Both the position numbers and the translations under genes were made by a program. A DNA stretch of 64,000 nt from Bauldia sp. Its GTDB lineage: Bacteria; Pseudomonadota; Alphaproteobacteria; Rhizobiales; Kaistiaceae. Positions 8,243 to 16,742 of the stretch are shown here, in pieces. The stretch is from the NCBI GenBank assembly GCA_020442065.1, contig JAGRKZ010000019.1:1-64000 (forward strand). Direction: 5' to 3'. A model generated the notes under the pieces. That model made no database searches. It worked only from the letters and a program-made list of their open reading frames with translations, and had not been told where the DNA came from. Position 1 is the stretch's first letter. Each line of letters begins with the position of its first letter.

Positions 8243-9321
8243 GCGGACCGGCCGAGAGGGTTGTGGTCAAAGGCGTCGAGAAGAGCTTCGGCCGGACGCA
8301 AGTGCTGAAGGGCGTCGATCTCGAGATCGACCCGCGGGAGTTCGTAATCCTGCTGGGACCGTCAGGCTGCGGGAAGACGACGCTCCTTCGGATCATCGCA
8401 GGCCTCGAGCGCAGCGATGCGGGCGAGATCCGTATCGGCGAGCGTCGGGTCGACGGGCTCGAGCCGAAGGAGCGGGACGTCGCCATGGTGTTCCAGAGCT
8501 ACGCGCTGTACCCCCACATGAACGTGTTCGACAACCAGTCCTTCAGCCTCCGCCTGCGCCGGATGGCGCGAACCGAGATTAGGGACCGGGTCGAGCGTGC
8601 CGCGCAGACCCTCGGGCTCGAGAAGCTCCTCGATCGCTACCCCCGCCAGCTGTCCGGCGGCCAGCGTCAGCGCGTGTCGATGGGACGCGCGATCGTCCGT
8701 TCACCTAAAGTGTTCCTCTTCGACGAGCCGCTATCCAACCTCGATGCCCAGCTCCGCGTCCACATGCGCGGCGAGATCAAGTCGCTCCACCATCAGCTTG
8801 GCACGACCTCGATCTACGTCACCCACGATCAGATCGAGGCGATGACCATGGGCGACCGGATCGTGGTGATGAACGGCGGGATCATAGAGCAGATCGGGTC
8901 GCCGCTCGAAGTGTTCGACCGGCCCAAGAACCGCTTCGTCGCCGGCTTCGTCGGCTCCCCGGCAATGAACTTCATCGATGGTACCCTTGTCGGCACGTCC
9001 TCCGGCACGGCATTCCGGACCACCGACGGGCGAACTGTCCCTCTCGGCCCCTCGGCGCCGCCGCCGGGCCCGGCCGTGACCGCTGGCATCCGGCCGCACC
9101 ATCTCCGGCTCGACCCGACCGGACCGATTCGCGGCGCGGCGATCGACGTCCAACCGACCGGCGTCGAGACTATCATCCTCTGCCGCTGGAACAGTCGCGA
9201 CCTCCTCGCCCAGACCGGCGAGCGAATCCGAGCAGCGGCTGGCGAGCAGCTCGGCTTCTCGGTCGATCCCGCCAACATCCACCTTTTCGACGGCACGAGC
9301 GGAGAGCGGCTCGCGGCCTGA
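8239..9321 (+). CDS. Sugar ABC transporter ATP-binding protein (UgpC/MalK type)
   Basis: 360 aa. The start is the ATG overlapping the permease stop; a longer frame reaches back inside the permease gene and is ignored. Walker A is GPSGCGKT (about residue 39), the Q-loop MVFQSYALYPHMNVF, the signature LSGGQRQR, Walker B VFLFDEPLSNLD and the switch His VTHDQ. The C-terminal part (from about residue 235) is a TOBE/OB sugar-importer domain with AGIRPHHLRL. It energises the importer and may also receive regulatory input through the TOBE domain. It is a complete, ordinary family member; only the substrate is open. Confidence 0.92.
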   Translation: MSGPAERVVVKGVEKSFGRTQVLKGVDLEIDPREFVILLGPSGCGKTTLLRIIAGLERSDAGEIRIGERRVDGLEPKERDVAMVFQSYALYPHMNVFDNQSFSLRLRRMARTEIRDRVERAAQTLGLEKLLDRYPRQLSGGQRQRVSMGRAIVRSPKVFLFDEPLSNLDAQLRVHMRGEIKSLHHQLGTTSIYVTHDQIEAMTMGDRIVVMNGGIIEQIGSPLEVFDRPKNRFVAGFVGSPAMNFIDGTLVGTSSGTAFRTTDGRTVPLGPSAPPPGPAVTAGIRPHHLRLDPTGPIRGAAIDVQPTGVETIILCRWNSRDLLAQTGERIRAAAGEQLGFSVDPANIHLFDGTSGERLAA

Positions 9322-9336
9322 GCCGAGGGGAGCGTT

Positions 9337-10776
9337 ATGAACCTAGACTTCACTGACGGCAGGCGCCACAGCATTCCGATTGATGTTCTGGATTCGCTCG
9401 GTCGGGGGCGGGTCGCGGAACCGGTCGAGGTTGGGCTGACCTTCACAGTCTTCCGGCCGGCGCCGGACGGCATCGCCATTATCGACGCGTCTGGGCGGCC
9501 GGTGCTCTCTCAAATCATCGCGGCCAGCGGGGACGAACATGGCCGGCTCCGCTCCGCAACGGTCTGCTTCATTGCCGACGTTGCGCCCGGGGCCGGCCAC
9601 GCACGTTACACGGTCCATCTAGGCGACGATCCGGCACCGGATCGCGAAGCGACTGGCATCCGCCAGCTCCCGACCCAGCTCGGCGATGGCGTCCGGCGCC
9701 TCGACACTGGCGCCTATGAGATCGAGCTGTGCCGCGGGACCGGCGGCGGCGACGGCGGCAGCAAGTGGGGCATACGCCACTTCGAGCACAAAGATCAGGG
9801 CATCAACCTGATCCACGGCAACAAGAATGCCTTCGGCGGTGTCTACGGACCGTTTTTCACGCCGGAAAACGGTCTGGTGAATCCGCCGGCCCACATGGTG
9901 ATCGACGTTGAGCCGATCGCCGAGGGACCAGTGCTCTGCCGCTACCGGATGCGAGGGATGGTGCCGGACGGACTGCTGCCCGAGCTCCGTGGCAAAACGA
10001 TCGAGATCTGGTGGAGCTTCTGGCATCGCTCTCCGTGGTTTGTGCGCAGCTACTTCGTCGACGACTACGAGACGACCATCGACGGCCGGCCGGTCTCGAA
10101 CCGGATTACGGTCGGCGACGAGATCGAGAGCGGCAAGGGGAACCTGCTCCTCTCCACCTACCGCCACTACGGCGGCACCCGATACCGCGCCGGAGATCTC
10201 TATGCCGAGATTCTGCTCGAACGGCTGCGCGACCTGCAGGCTCGCAACCCGGACGCGGTGAGCGCGGCCATGGCAAAGCTAGGCATCGACCCCGATGAAG
10301 ACCCGGCGCGCTGGCATTGGGACAACTACTGGCGGATGTTTTGTGTGATCGAGGGCGCACTGCCAGCAGACTTACTCCGAGAGGAAGTGGAGGGCATCTG
10401 GCGTTCGGCCAACCGGATCGTCTGGTCCGACCGCGACCATAACATGATGAAGTACACCGAAGACGCGGTCGACGTGAACCGCGAGCCGCAGCAGACCATC
10501 TTCCCTCTCGATGCTCGCAAGACATGCGAGTACAGCCCGCTCACCGGCTACAGCTTCGTCCGCTACGTTAATCGTCCGGTGCCGCGGATGCAGATCGTTC
10601 AGCGCCACGACAGCGGTTGGGTGAACTGGGGCACCAACGGCGAAAATGAGTATCCCGAGATGCCGACCGGCTCGACGATCTGGTCCGCCTATGGCGCGTT
10701 CACTGACTGGGAACACACCGCCGACTGCATGGAGCAGCCGCTGGCGATCGCCGTCGGGCCGATGGAACGTGCCTGA
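9337..10776 (+). CDS. Unrecognised 479-aa protein, paralogue A; possible beta-sandwich/RIFT-type carbohydrate enzyme
   Basis: 479 aa, ATG after GAGGGGAGCG. No signal peptide, so cytoplasmic. The N-terminal 100 residues are beta-rich (IPIDVLDSLGRGRV, ATVCFIADVAPGAG, ARYTVHL) and resemble the N-terminal RIFT-barrel of YetA/PcRGLX-like polysaccharide lyases, a tentative match. The middle (about residues 130-275) is Trp- and His-rich: KWGIRHFEHKDQGINLIHG, IEIWWSFWHRSPWF, FVDDYETT. The C-terminus has SGWVNWGTNGENEYPEMPTG. A second copy lies at 14154-15581, and a core of about 145 residues is identical between them. Placed between the sugar ATPase and an isomerase, it probably acts on the imported saccharide. 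Lyase or hydrolase activity is inference only. Confidence 0.7.
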   Translation: MNLDFTDGRRHSIPIDVLDSLGRGRVAEPVEVGLTFTVFRPAPDGIAIIDASGRPVLSQIIAASGDEHGRLRSATVCFIADVAPGAGHARYTVHLGDDPAPDREATGIRQLPTQLGDGVRRLDTGAYEIELCRGTGGGDGGSKWGIRHFEHKDQGINLIHGNKNAFGGVYGPFFTPENGLVNPPAHMVIDVEPIAEGPVLCRYRMRGMVPDGLLPELRGKTIEIWWSFWHRSPWFVRSYFVDDYETTIDGRPVSNRITVGDEIESGKGNLLLSTYRHYGGTRYRAGDLYAEILLERLRDLQARNPDAVSAAMAKLGIDPDEDPARWHWDNYWRMFCVIEGALPADLLREEVEGIWRSANRIVWSDRDHNMMKYTEDAVDVNREPQQTIFPLDARKTCEYSPLTGYSFVRYVNRPVPRMQIVQRHDSGWVNWGTNGENEYPEMPTGSTIWSAYGAFTDWEHTADCMEQPLAIAVGPMERA

Positions 10777-10791
10777 ACGAGGAGGATGACG

Positions 10792-11631
10792 ATGCGGCTT
10801 GCGTTCAACACCTGGGTCTATTCGAGCTTCCCGATCTGGGTGCCGTCCTACCCACTCGATGAGACCATTCGGCGGCTGGCAAGGATCGGCTATGACGCGA
10901 TCGAGATCGGCGCGGCAGCGCCGCACGCTTATCCGGACTATCTCGACGCGGCAGCGCGCGCCGAAATCCGCAGCCTACTTGCAGACAACGGCATCGCCGT
11001 GTCGAGCATGCTGCCGGCACCGGGCGGCGGGCCCGGGTTCAATGTCGCCTCGCCGCTCGAAGCGGAGCGCCGGAACGCCGTCGATCAGTACAAGAAGGTC
11101 GCTACGCTCTGCTCCGATCTTGGCGGCGAAATCCTCCTCTATGTGGCCGGTTGGCAGGTCTTCGGCACGCAACAAGAACAAGCCTGGGACTGGTGCCGCG
11201 CGGCGCTCCGCGAGGTAGCCCATCATGCCGCCGGCCTCGGCGTCACGGTGGCTGTCGAGCCGACGTCGGCAGACAGCAACCTAGTGGAGAGTTGCGACGG
11301 CGCACTCCGGATGATGCGCGAGACCGAGGCCCCCAACGTCAAGGTGATGTTCGACACCTATCACTGCCTTTATCGCAACGAGGTGCCGACCGATTACGTC
11401 TACGCAATGGGCGCCGATCTCGCCCATGTCCACCTCGCCGATATCAACCGCGGGGCGCCGGGTGACGGGCGCGTGGACTACGCCGGCCTCGTCGCAGCCC
11501 TCCGCGACGTCGGCTATGACGGATACCTTGCGATGGAAATCGGCTTCGACCGCCGTGCCGTCGAGCCCGACAACATCGCCCGCCGCGCTTATGACTACAT
11601 GAAGCCGCTGGTTACCGGAGTCGGCCGATGA
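10792..11631 (+). CDS. Sugar phosphate isomerase/epimerase (AP-endonuclease-2 TIM barrel)
   Basis: 279 aa from the ATG at 10792, six bases after GAGGAGG; an ATG at 10786 overlaps that ribosome-binding site and is less likely. It is a TIM barrel with metal ligands spread over strand ends: ETIRRLARIGYDAIEIG at the start, VAVEPTSADSNLVE (Glu ligand), VKVMFDTYHCLYRNE (Asp/His), LAHVHLADINRGAPGDG (His) and GYLAMEIGF (Glu). Family members isomerise or epimerise ketoses or oxidised sugars such as inosose and 3-keto sugars. Its TGA overlaps the ATG of the dehydrogenase by four bases, so the two probably act in sequence. Confidence 0.85.
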   Translation: MRLAFNTWVYSSFPIWVPSYPLDETIRRLARIGYDAIEIGAAAPHAYPDYLDAAARAEIRSLLADNGIAVSSMLPAPGGGPGFNVASPLEAERRNAVDQYKKVATLCSDLGGEILLYVAGWQVFGTQQEQAWDWCRAALREVAHHAAGLGVTVAVEPTSADSNLVESCDGALRMMRETEAPNVKVMFDTYHCLYRNEVPTDYVYAMGADLAHVHLADINRGAPGDGRVDYAGLVAALRDVGYDGYLAMEIGFDRRAVEPDNIARRAYDYMKPLVTGVGR

Positions 11632-12668
11632 AGGCGGTCTACCTGCCGGGCGACCGCCGTGTCGAGATCCGCGAGGTGTCGATCCCGGAGGTGGGGATCG
11701 GGGAGGTCCTGATCGAGGTCAAGGCCTCTTGCATCTGCCGAAGTGACCTCAGCCTCTACTACGGCCGGCCGGTGGTCGGTGGCAGTGATGCCGTTCTCGG
11801 CACCAAGGTCAGCGGGCACGAGCCGGCGGGTGTAATCGCCAAGACCGGGCCAGGAGTCCGGAAGTTCCGGACCGGCGACCGGGTCGCCGTATACCTGGCC
11901 GTGGGCTGCGGGCTCTGTCCCTATTGCCGGATGGGCAACTTCCACCTCTGCGCCGAGTGGACGTGCCTCGGATTCACCGCTGACGGTGGCAACGCGGAGT
12001 ACCTGGTGGTCCCCGAGCGCAATTGCCTCGCAATCCCCAACGAAATGTCGTTCGTCGCGGCGGCAATCTCGACCGATGCCTTCGGTACGTTGTTCAGCGC
12101 CTGTCGCAAGCTCGGCGTCTCTGGCGCCTCCACTCTCGGGGTATGGGGTCTAGGGCCGATGGGCTCCAGTGGCATCCTCGCCGGCAAGGCACTCGGCGCC
12201 CGCGTTGTCGCCCTCGACCCGCTGGCCGAGCGCCGTAGCTTTGCGGCGAGCCTTGGCGCGGATCTCGTGCTCGACCCGATCGACGCCAGCACCGGCGAAG
12301 CGCTCATGGAGTTCACCGACGGCGTCGGCCTCTCGGCCGCGGTCGACTGTTCCGGTAACGCGGCAGCGCAGAACATGGCGCTCGACGCCGTGATGCGGCT
12401 CGGCCGCGTTGCCTTTGTGGGCGAGGCGGCCGAGACCTCCATTCGGCCGAGTGATCAGCTCATCCGCAAACAGGTAACCCTGATCGGTTCCTGGTACTTC
12501 GGCATCAACGAATACGACGACATCACGCGGACGATCGTGGCTAGGAAGATCGACCTCGAGCGGCTAGCGACCCATCGCTTCGCCTTGGAGGAGGCAGACA
12601 CGGCGTTCCGCCTGTTCGACCAGCGCAAAACCGAAAAGGCCGTCTTCGTGATGGGGGAAAAGGAATGA
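11628..12668 (+). CDS. Zinc-dependent medium-chain dehydrogenase (sorbitol/threonine dehydrogenase type)
   Basis: 346 aa. The catalytic zinc site is C-x2-S-D (CICRSDL, about residue 37) and GHEPAGVI. The structural zinc lobe has four cysteines in CGLCPYCRMGNFHLC. The Rossmann fold is GVWGLGPMGSSGI with ALDPLAERR following, which suggests NAD(H). The likely role is oxidation of a sugar or polyol hydroxyl in the cytoplasm. It overlaps both neighbours by ATGA, so it is an integral part of the operon. A pairing of isomerase and dehydrogenase is common where a 3-keto or 5-keto sugar is an intermediate. Confidence 0.87.
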   Translation: MKAVYLPGDRRVEIREVSIPEVGIGEVLIEVKASCICRSDLSLYYGRPVVGGSDAVLGTKVSGHEPAGVIAKTGPGVRKFRTGDRVAVYLAVGCGLCPYCRMGNFHLCAEWTCLGFTADGGNAEYLVVPERNCLAIPNEMSFVAAAISTDAFGTLFSACRKLGVSGASTLGVWGLGPMGSSGILAGKALGARVVALDPLAERRSFAASLGADLVLDPIDASTGEALMEFTDGVGLSAAVDCSGNAAAQNMALDAVMRLGRVAFVGEAAETSIRPSDQLIRKQVTLIGSWYFGINEYDDITRTIVARKIDLERLATHRFALEEADTAFRLFDQRKTEKAVFVMGEKE

Positions 12669-14134
12669 GGCTGTTCGGTTTCAAGCCGGAGGACGGCGGC
12701 GCGGCGGGCGACACGATGCCCTTCTTCTGGGACGGCGAGTGGCACATCTTCTACCTCAAGCCGCGGATCGGCGCGTGGGGCTTCCCAACCCGCACCTGCA
12801 ACGACCTCGGGCACGTAGTCTCGTCTGATCTCGTCGAGTGGCGCATCCTTCCAGACGCTTTCGGTCCGGGCGGGCCGGGTTCGCCTGATGCCGACGGCAT
12901 CTGGACGGGCTCGCTGGTCGAGCACGAAGGCACGTTCCACTTCTTCTACACCGGCTACAACCGCGAACATCCCAACCAGCAGCGCATCTGCCACGCGACC
13001 AGCTTGGACCTCATCGCCTGGACCAAGGACCCCGCCAACCCACTCTTCGCCGCCGACCCGCGCTGGTACGAGCCGATCGACTGGCGCGACCCATTCGTCC
13101 ACCGCGATCAAGCTACCGGTCAGTTCCAAATGCTGATCGCCGCACGCGAGAATGAGGGCCCGATGCTCCGGCGCGGCTGCATCGCTCTCGCGACGTCAGA
13201 CGACCTCGCACGCTGGGATGTGCATCCACCGCTCTGGAGGCCGCGCCTCACCCACGTCATGGAGTGTCCGGAACTCTTCACGCTCGACGGATGGTGGTAC
13301 TTGATCTTCTCGCGATATTCGGAGCATGCGCAAACTGTTTATCGAGTGTCGCGCTCGCCGGACGGGCCGTGGGAGGCACGCCCGCTCGACTCGCTCGACG
13401 GCCGGCGCTTCTATGCCGCCAAGTCGTGCACCGACGGCACGCAACGCATTACCTTCGCCTGGACCCACGAGCGCACCCACGAGAAGGCGGCAGCTGACTG
13501 GGAGTGGGGCGGGCATTTTGGCTCGCCGCGGGAGCTCGTGGCGCTTCCAGAGGGAACGCTCGTGTGCCGCATGCCGGCGGCACTAGCTGCGACGCGGGGG
13601 CCCGCCGAGGCCATCGTTGTCGAGGGACAGTGGGGTGACTGGCGGCAATACGACGCGACGCTCGCGGGCAATGCCGTCGGCACGTATGGCTATGCCTTTC
13701 TCGATGTCGAACGGAGCGATCTGTGGATCGAGACCGAACTCGAGATCGAGGCAGGTACGCATTCGGCTGGCTTCCTGCTCGAGACCGACGACGGCCTCAG
13801 CAACGGCTACGAGATCGCTATCGAGCCGCTCGCCCGCCGGGTGACGCTCTCGCGCTGGCCGCACGCGATGGACCCACTGTGGCAGCGGCTCGCACCGGGC
13901 GAAATTGCCGAGCCCACAGTCGACACGCCGCTGGTGGTGCGCCCGTTCGCGATCATGCCTTCGGACAACCGTTACCGTCTCCGGCTACTGAGTAGGGGTT
14001 CGATGATGGAGTGCTTCGTCTGCGACCAAGTGGTGCTCACATTCCGGATTTACGAACAGGCGCCTCGTCCGCTCGGCCTCTTCGTTCAAGAGGGGCGCGC
14101 TCGCTTCCACCGCCTTGGTGTCTCGGCGACATAG
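12665..14134 (+). CDS. GH32-like five-bladed beta-propeller glycoside hydrolase
   Basis: 489 aa. The GH32/GH68 clan motifs are recognisable: an N-terminal Asp in GDTMPFFWDGEWHIFYL (taking the place of WMNDPNG as nucleophile, residue about 17), RDP in DWRDPFVHR (residues 141-143) and the acid/base Glu in MECPELF (200-201). After about residue 330 a beta-sandwich module follows (YGYAFLDVERSDLWIE, AGFLLETDDGLSNGYEI). There is no signal peptide, so it would act on an imported oligosaccharide. Family activities are on fructosyl or related linkages. The altered N-terminal motif puts it in a divergent subgroup whose substrate I cannot name. Confidence 0.8.
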   Translation: MRLFGFKPEDGGAAGDTMPFFWDGEWHIFYLKPRIGAWGFPTRTCNDLGHVVSSDLVEWRILPDAFGPGGPGSPDADGIWTGSLVEHEGTFHFFYTGYNREHPNQQRICHATSLDLIAWTKDPANPLFAADPRWYEPIDWRDPFVHRDQATGQFQMLIAARENEGPMLRRGCIALATSDDLARWDVHPPLWRPRLTHVMECPELFTLDGWWYLIFSRYSEHAQTVYRVSRSPDGPWEARPLDSLDGRRFYAAKSCTDGTQRITFAWTHERTHEKAAADWEWGGHFGSPRELVALPEGTLVCRMPAALAATRGPAEAIVVEGQWGDWRQYDATLAGNAVGTYGYAFLDVERSDLWIETELEIEAGTHSAGFLLETDDGLSNGYEIAIEPLARRVTLSRWPHAMDPLWQRLAPGEIAEPTVDTPLVVRPFAIMPSDNRYRLRLLSRGSMMECFVCDQVVLTFRIYEQAPRPLGLFVQEGRARFHRLGVSAT

Positions 14135-14153
14135 TCCTCTTGGAGATCGAGGG

Positions 14154-15581
14154 ATGGGAAATTGGCGCCATAGCATCCCGATTGATGTTGTGGATTGCTC
14201 CGCCCGGGGGCGGGTTGCGGAACCGGTTGAAGTGGGTCTGACGTTCACTGCGTTTCAGCCGGTAGATGGCGGTGTTGCGATCGTCGATGAGGCTGGTCGC
14301 CCAGTCCTTACTCAGATCGTTATGGCGGACAAGGACGAGGCGGGTCAGCTGCGTTCAGCGACGATCTGCTTCATTGCCGACGTTGCGCCCGGGGCCGGCC
14401 GTGCGCGCTACACAGTTCTGCTGGGCATTACGCCGGCTCCAATTTCGGCTGAAGGAGCGGGAATTCAGCAGCTGCCGCCGAAGCTCGGCGATGGCGTCCG
14501 GCGCCTCGACACCGGGGTTTATGAGTTGGAGCTATGCCGGGGCACGGGCGGAGGCGACGGCGGTAGCAAGTGGGGCATACGTCACTTCGAGCACAAGGAT
14601 CAGGGCATCAACCTGATCCACGGCAACAAGAATGCCTTCGGCGGTGTCTACGGACCGTTTTTCACGCCGGAAAACGGGCTGGTGAACCCGCCGGCCCACA
14701 TGGTGATCGATGTTGAGCCGATCGCCGAGGGACCAGTGCTCTGCCGCTACCGGATGCGAGGGATGGTACCGGACGGACTGCTGCCGGAGCTCCGCGGCAA
14801 AACGATCGAGATCTGGTGGAGCTTCTGGCATCGCTCACCGTGGTTCGTGCGCAGCTATTTCGTCGACGACTACGAGACGACGATCGACGGAAGGCCAGTC
14901 TCGAACCGGATTACGGTCGGCGACGAGATCGAGAGCGGCAAGGGCAACCTTCTCCTCTCCAGCTACCGACACTATGAAGGTACCCGATACCGCGCGGGCG
15001 ACCTCTATCACGCGCTCCTCCTCGAACGAATCCATGACCTCCGCAACCGCAACCCGGATTTGCTGCGGACCGCGGCCGCGAAACTCGGCATCGATCCCGA
15101 GGGGGACCCCGCGCGTTGGCACTGGGACAACTACTGGCGGATGTTTTGCGTGATCGAGGGCGCACTGCCGGCACACGTTCTGCGCGCGGAAGCGGAGGGC
15201 ATCTGGCGATCGGCAAACAAGGTAGTTTGGTCCGACGCCGGGCACGCGAAAGTCCACTACAGCGAAGACTTCATAGACGTAAGTCGTATGCCGCAGGAAT
15301 CGATCTTCCCGCTCGATGCCCGCAAGACTTGCGACTTCGGCGCCGATACCGGATACAGCTTCGTCCGCTACGTGAACCGGACGGTTCCACGGATGGATAT
15401 CATCCATCGACGAGAGTCGGGCTGGGTCAACTGGGGTACCAACGGCGAGAACGAATACCCGGAGATGCCGACCGGCTCGACCATCTGGTCGGCCTACGGC
15501 GCGTTCACTGACTGGCGCCACACTGCGGACTGTATGGAGCAACCTCTAGCGCTGTCTGTTGGGGCCATGGAGCGGAGGTAA
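14154..15581 (+). CDS. Unrecognised 475-aa protein, paralogue B of the gene at 9337
   Basis: 475 aa from the ATG at 14154; the frame is open 13 codons further back without a better start. It has the same architecture as paralogue A: beta-rich N-terminal region, Trp/His-rich centre, C-terminal GWVNWGTNGENEYPEMPTG. From ELCRGTGG to GKGNLLLS both proteins are identical over about 145 residues, and the DNA there differs only at scattered third positions. The N-terminal 100 residues and the region after about residue 300 are clearly diverged. This fits an old duplication with later homogenisation of the centre. It is the last gene of the sugar operon. The function is unknown, probably a step on the imported saccharide. 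Confidence 0.7.
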   Translation: MGNWRHSIPIDVVDCSARGRVAEPVEVGLTFTAFQPVDGGVAIVDEAGRPVLTQIVMADKDEAGQLRSATICFIADVAPGAGRARYTVLLGITPAPISAEGAGIQQLPPKLGDGVRRLDTGVYELELCRGTGGGDGGSKWGIRHFEHKDQGINLIHGNKNAFGGVYGPFFTPENGLVNPPAHMVIDVEPIAEGPVLCRYRMRGMVPDGLLPELRGKTIEIWWSFWHRSPWFVRSYFVDDYETTIDGRPVSNRITVGDEIESGKGNLLLSSYRHYEGTRYRAGDLYHALLLERIHDLRNRNPDLLRTAAAKLGIDPEGDPARWHWDNYWRMFCVIEGALPAHVLRAEAEGIWRSANKVVWSDAGHAKVHYSEDFIDVSRMPQESIFPLDARKTCDFGADTGYSFVRYVNRTVPRMDIIHRRESGWVNWGTNGENEYPEMPTGSTIWSAYGAFTDWRHTADCMEQPLALSVGAMERR

Positions 15582-16377
15582 TCGGTCACCCATCGTCCGT
15601 CGGAGGAACACAGCACGATGGGTCGAGCAATATACGGCCGGTGGGAAACAACCGCGCTCGACCCGGCGGCAGTGAGCTTCGAGACCGCCCCCATATCCGC
15701 GGAGAATGTTTGTTCCCGGTTACTTTCCCTCTACCAACCTCAGCTTCGACACCATTCTCTGATTGCTGACGTCCCCGCGAAATCGGCGCAGCTTCGCTGC
15801 CTTTTTCGGGTGACCTGTGTGCTCGAAAGCGGCCAGGACGACGAATTCCGTTCTCTACTAGCGGCAATTCTCTGGACCTGTGTAGGTGGTCCCGGAGACA
15901 CACAGCTCGCAATAGGGCGGAATTCCTCCCGTCCGCAAGAAGCAGTTTCAAATCGCCGTTGGGGCAGCGAGAAAAGAGAAAAATGCGGCTTCGTCTCGGC
16001 ACTCTCGACAGATTCTCTATATGTTCTCGCGCTGGCCTCTGGTCACCACCTTGCCCCTCTGGTCACCACCTGCCGAGCAAGGTGGTGACCAAAATAGCTC
16101 AATGATTTCAACGTGGTCACCACCTGCACTCTGGTCACCACCTGTTTCAAACATTATGCATGGGAAATGCAGAAGGCGGTCAGGCCATGACCTTCTCCTA
16201 TGGAATATGTATGGGAGCAGGTGGTGACCACGAAAGGTGGTGACCAAAGCGCCTATCCAACTGATCTGAAAGAGAAAAGTCTGGTCACCACCTCATCTCG
16301 GGATCAGACCAAGGTAGTGACCACGATCGGACCAGGCGCCCAAGTGAAGCTGTAGCGCCGAGTTCATACTCCGGGGA
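15582..16377. other. 800-base non-coding region after the sugar operon
   Basis: No protein-like frame is seen. A weak stem (CCCATCGT at 15589-15596 and ACGATGGG at 15615-15622, 18-base loop) follows the last operon gene and may end transcription. The second half holds the 12-bp repeat array described separately. Base composition becomes less GC-rich between about 15700 and 16300. Confidence 0.6.
16040..16323. repeat. Array of nine 12-bp repeats (TGGTCACCACCT) in both orientations
   Basis: Forward copies start at 16040, 16060, 16114, 16132 and 16282. Reverse copies (AGGTGGTGACCA) start at 16080, 16219, 16235 and, with one mismatch (AGGTAGTGACCA), at 16312. Eight copies are exact over 12 bp. 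Neighbouring starts are 16, 18, 20 and 20 bases apart within clusters, then larger gaps. Such short, dense, two-way repeats are typical of multimeric protein-binding sites such as iterons, operators or partition sites. No Rep or ParB gene is adjacent, and both flanking genes point towards the array. The function is unknown. Confidence 0.85.
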
Positions 16378-16656
16378 TCAGACGCCTTCGGCGAGTTGGT
16401 CGGCGGCGCGGACGACGTCCGCCGGCGACATTTCGGCGTAGGCGGCAAACTCAAGAAGCCACGGCTCCCAAGCGACGACCTGCTGCATCACGCCGCCGAG
16501 GAAGCCCGGCTGCTGCGCTCCGCTCCGGATGGTCTCCGGTCGAGTACCGGTGAGCAGCAGAAAGCGCTCGAGTCGCTCCGGATCCTCGGCGATGAAGGCC
16601 AGCGCCCGGATCGCCACCATCTCCGGATCAGCCTGTTGTTTCGCTTGGCGGATCAT
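16378..16656 (-). CDS. DUF3572 family protein
   Basis: 92 aa, about the usual length of this small alphaproteobacterial family. Helical throughout: ALAFIAEDPERLERFLLLTG, PETIRSGAQQPGFLGGVM, LLEFAAYAEMSPADVVRAA. The family is cytoplasmic and uncharacterised. It lies downstream of the amidohydrolase gene on the same strand with an 86-base gap. Its 3' end faces the repeat array and the end of the sugar operon. Confidence 0.85.
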   Translation of the reverse strand: MIRQAKQQADPEMVAIRALAFIAEDPERLERFLLLTGTRPETIRSGAQQPGFLGGVMQQVVAWEPWLLEFAAYAEMSPADVVRAADQLAEGV

Positions 16657-16742
16657 GCGTCAGTGCCGCTCCCAACTCGCCACGTATGGAACGATGTGAC
16701 AGCCAAGCGCGAAGCCGGGTTCACGGATCCCTCGGATCGCGC

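Noticed and set aside
15618-16088. 156-codon ORF after the sugar operon
   Set aside because: Mixed composition with no family pattern and no ribosome site; it runs into the repeat array.
16021-16227. Short ORF spanning the repeat array
   Set aside because: Its sequence is just the translated 12-bp repeat (W-S-P-P units) with stops on both sides; no start signal.
16040-16323. CRISPR array
   Set aside because: Repeat unit is 12 bp, orientation is mixed, spacers are unequal and very short, and no cas gene is present.
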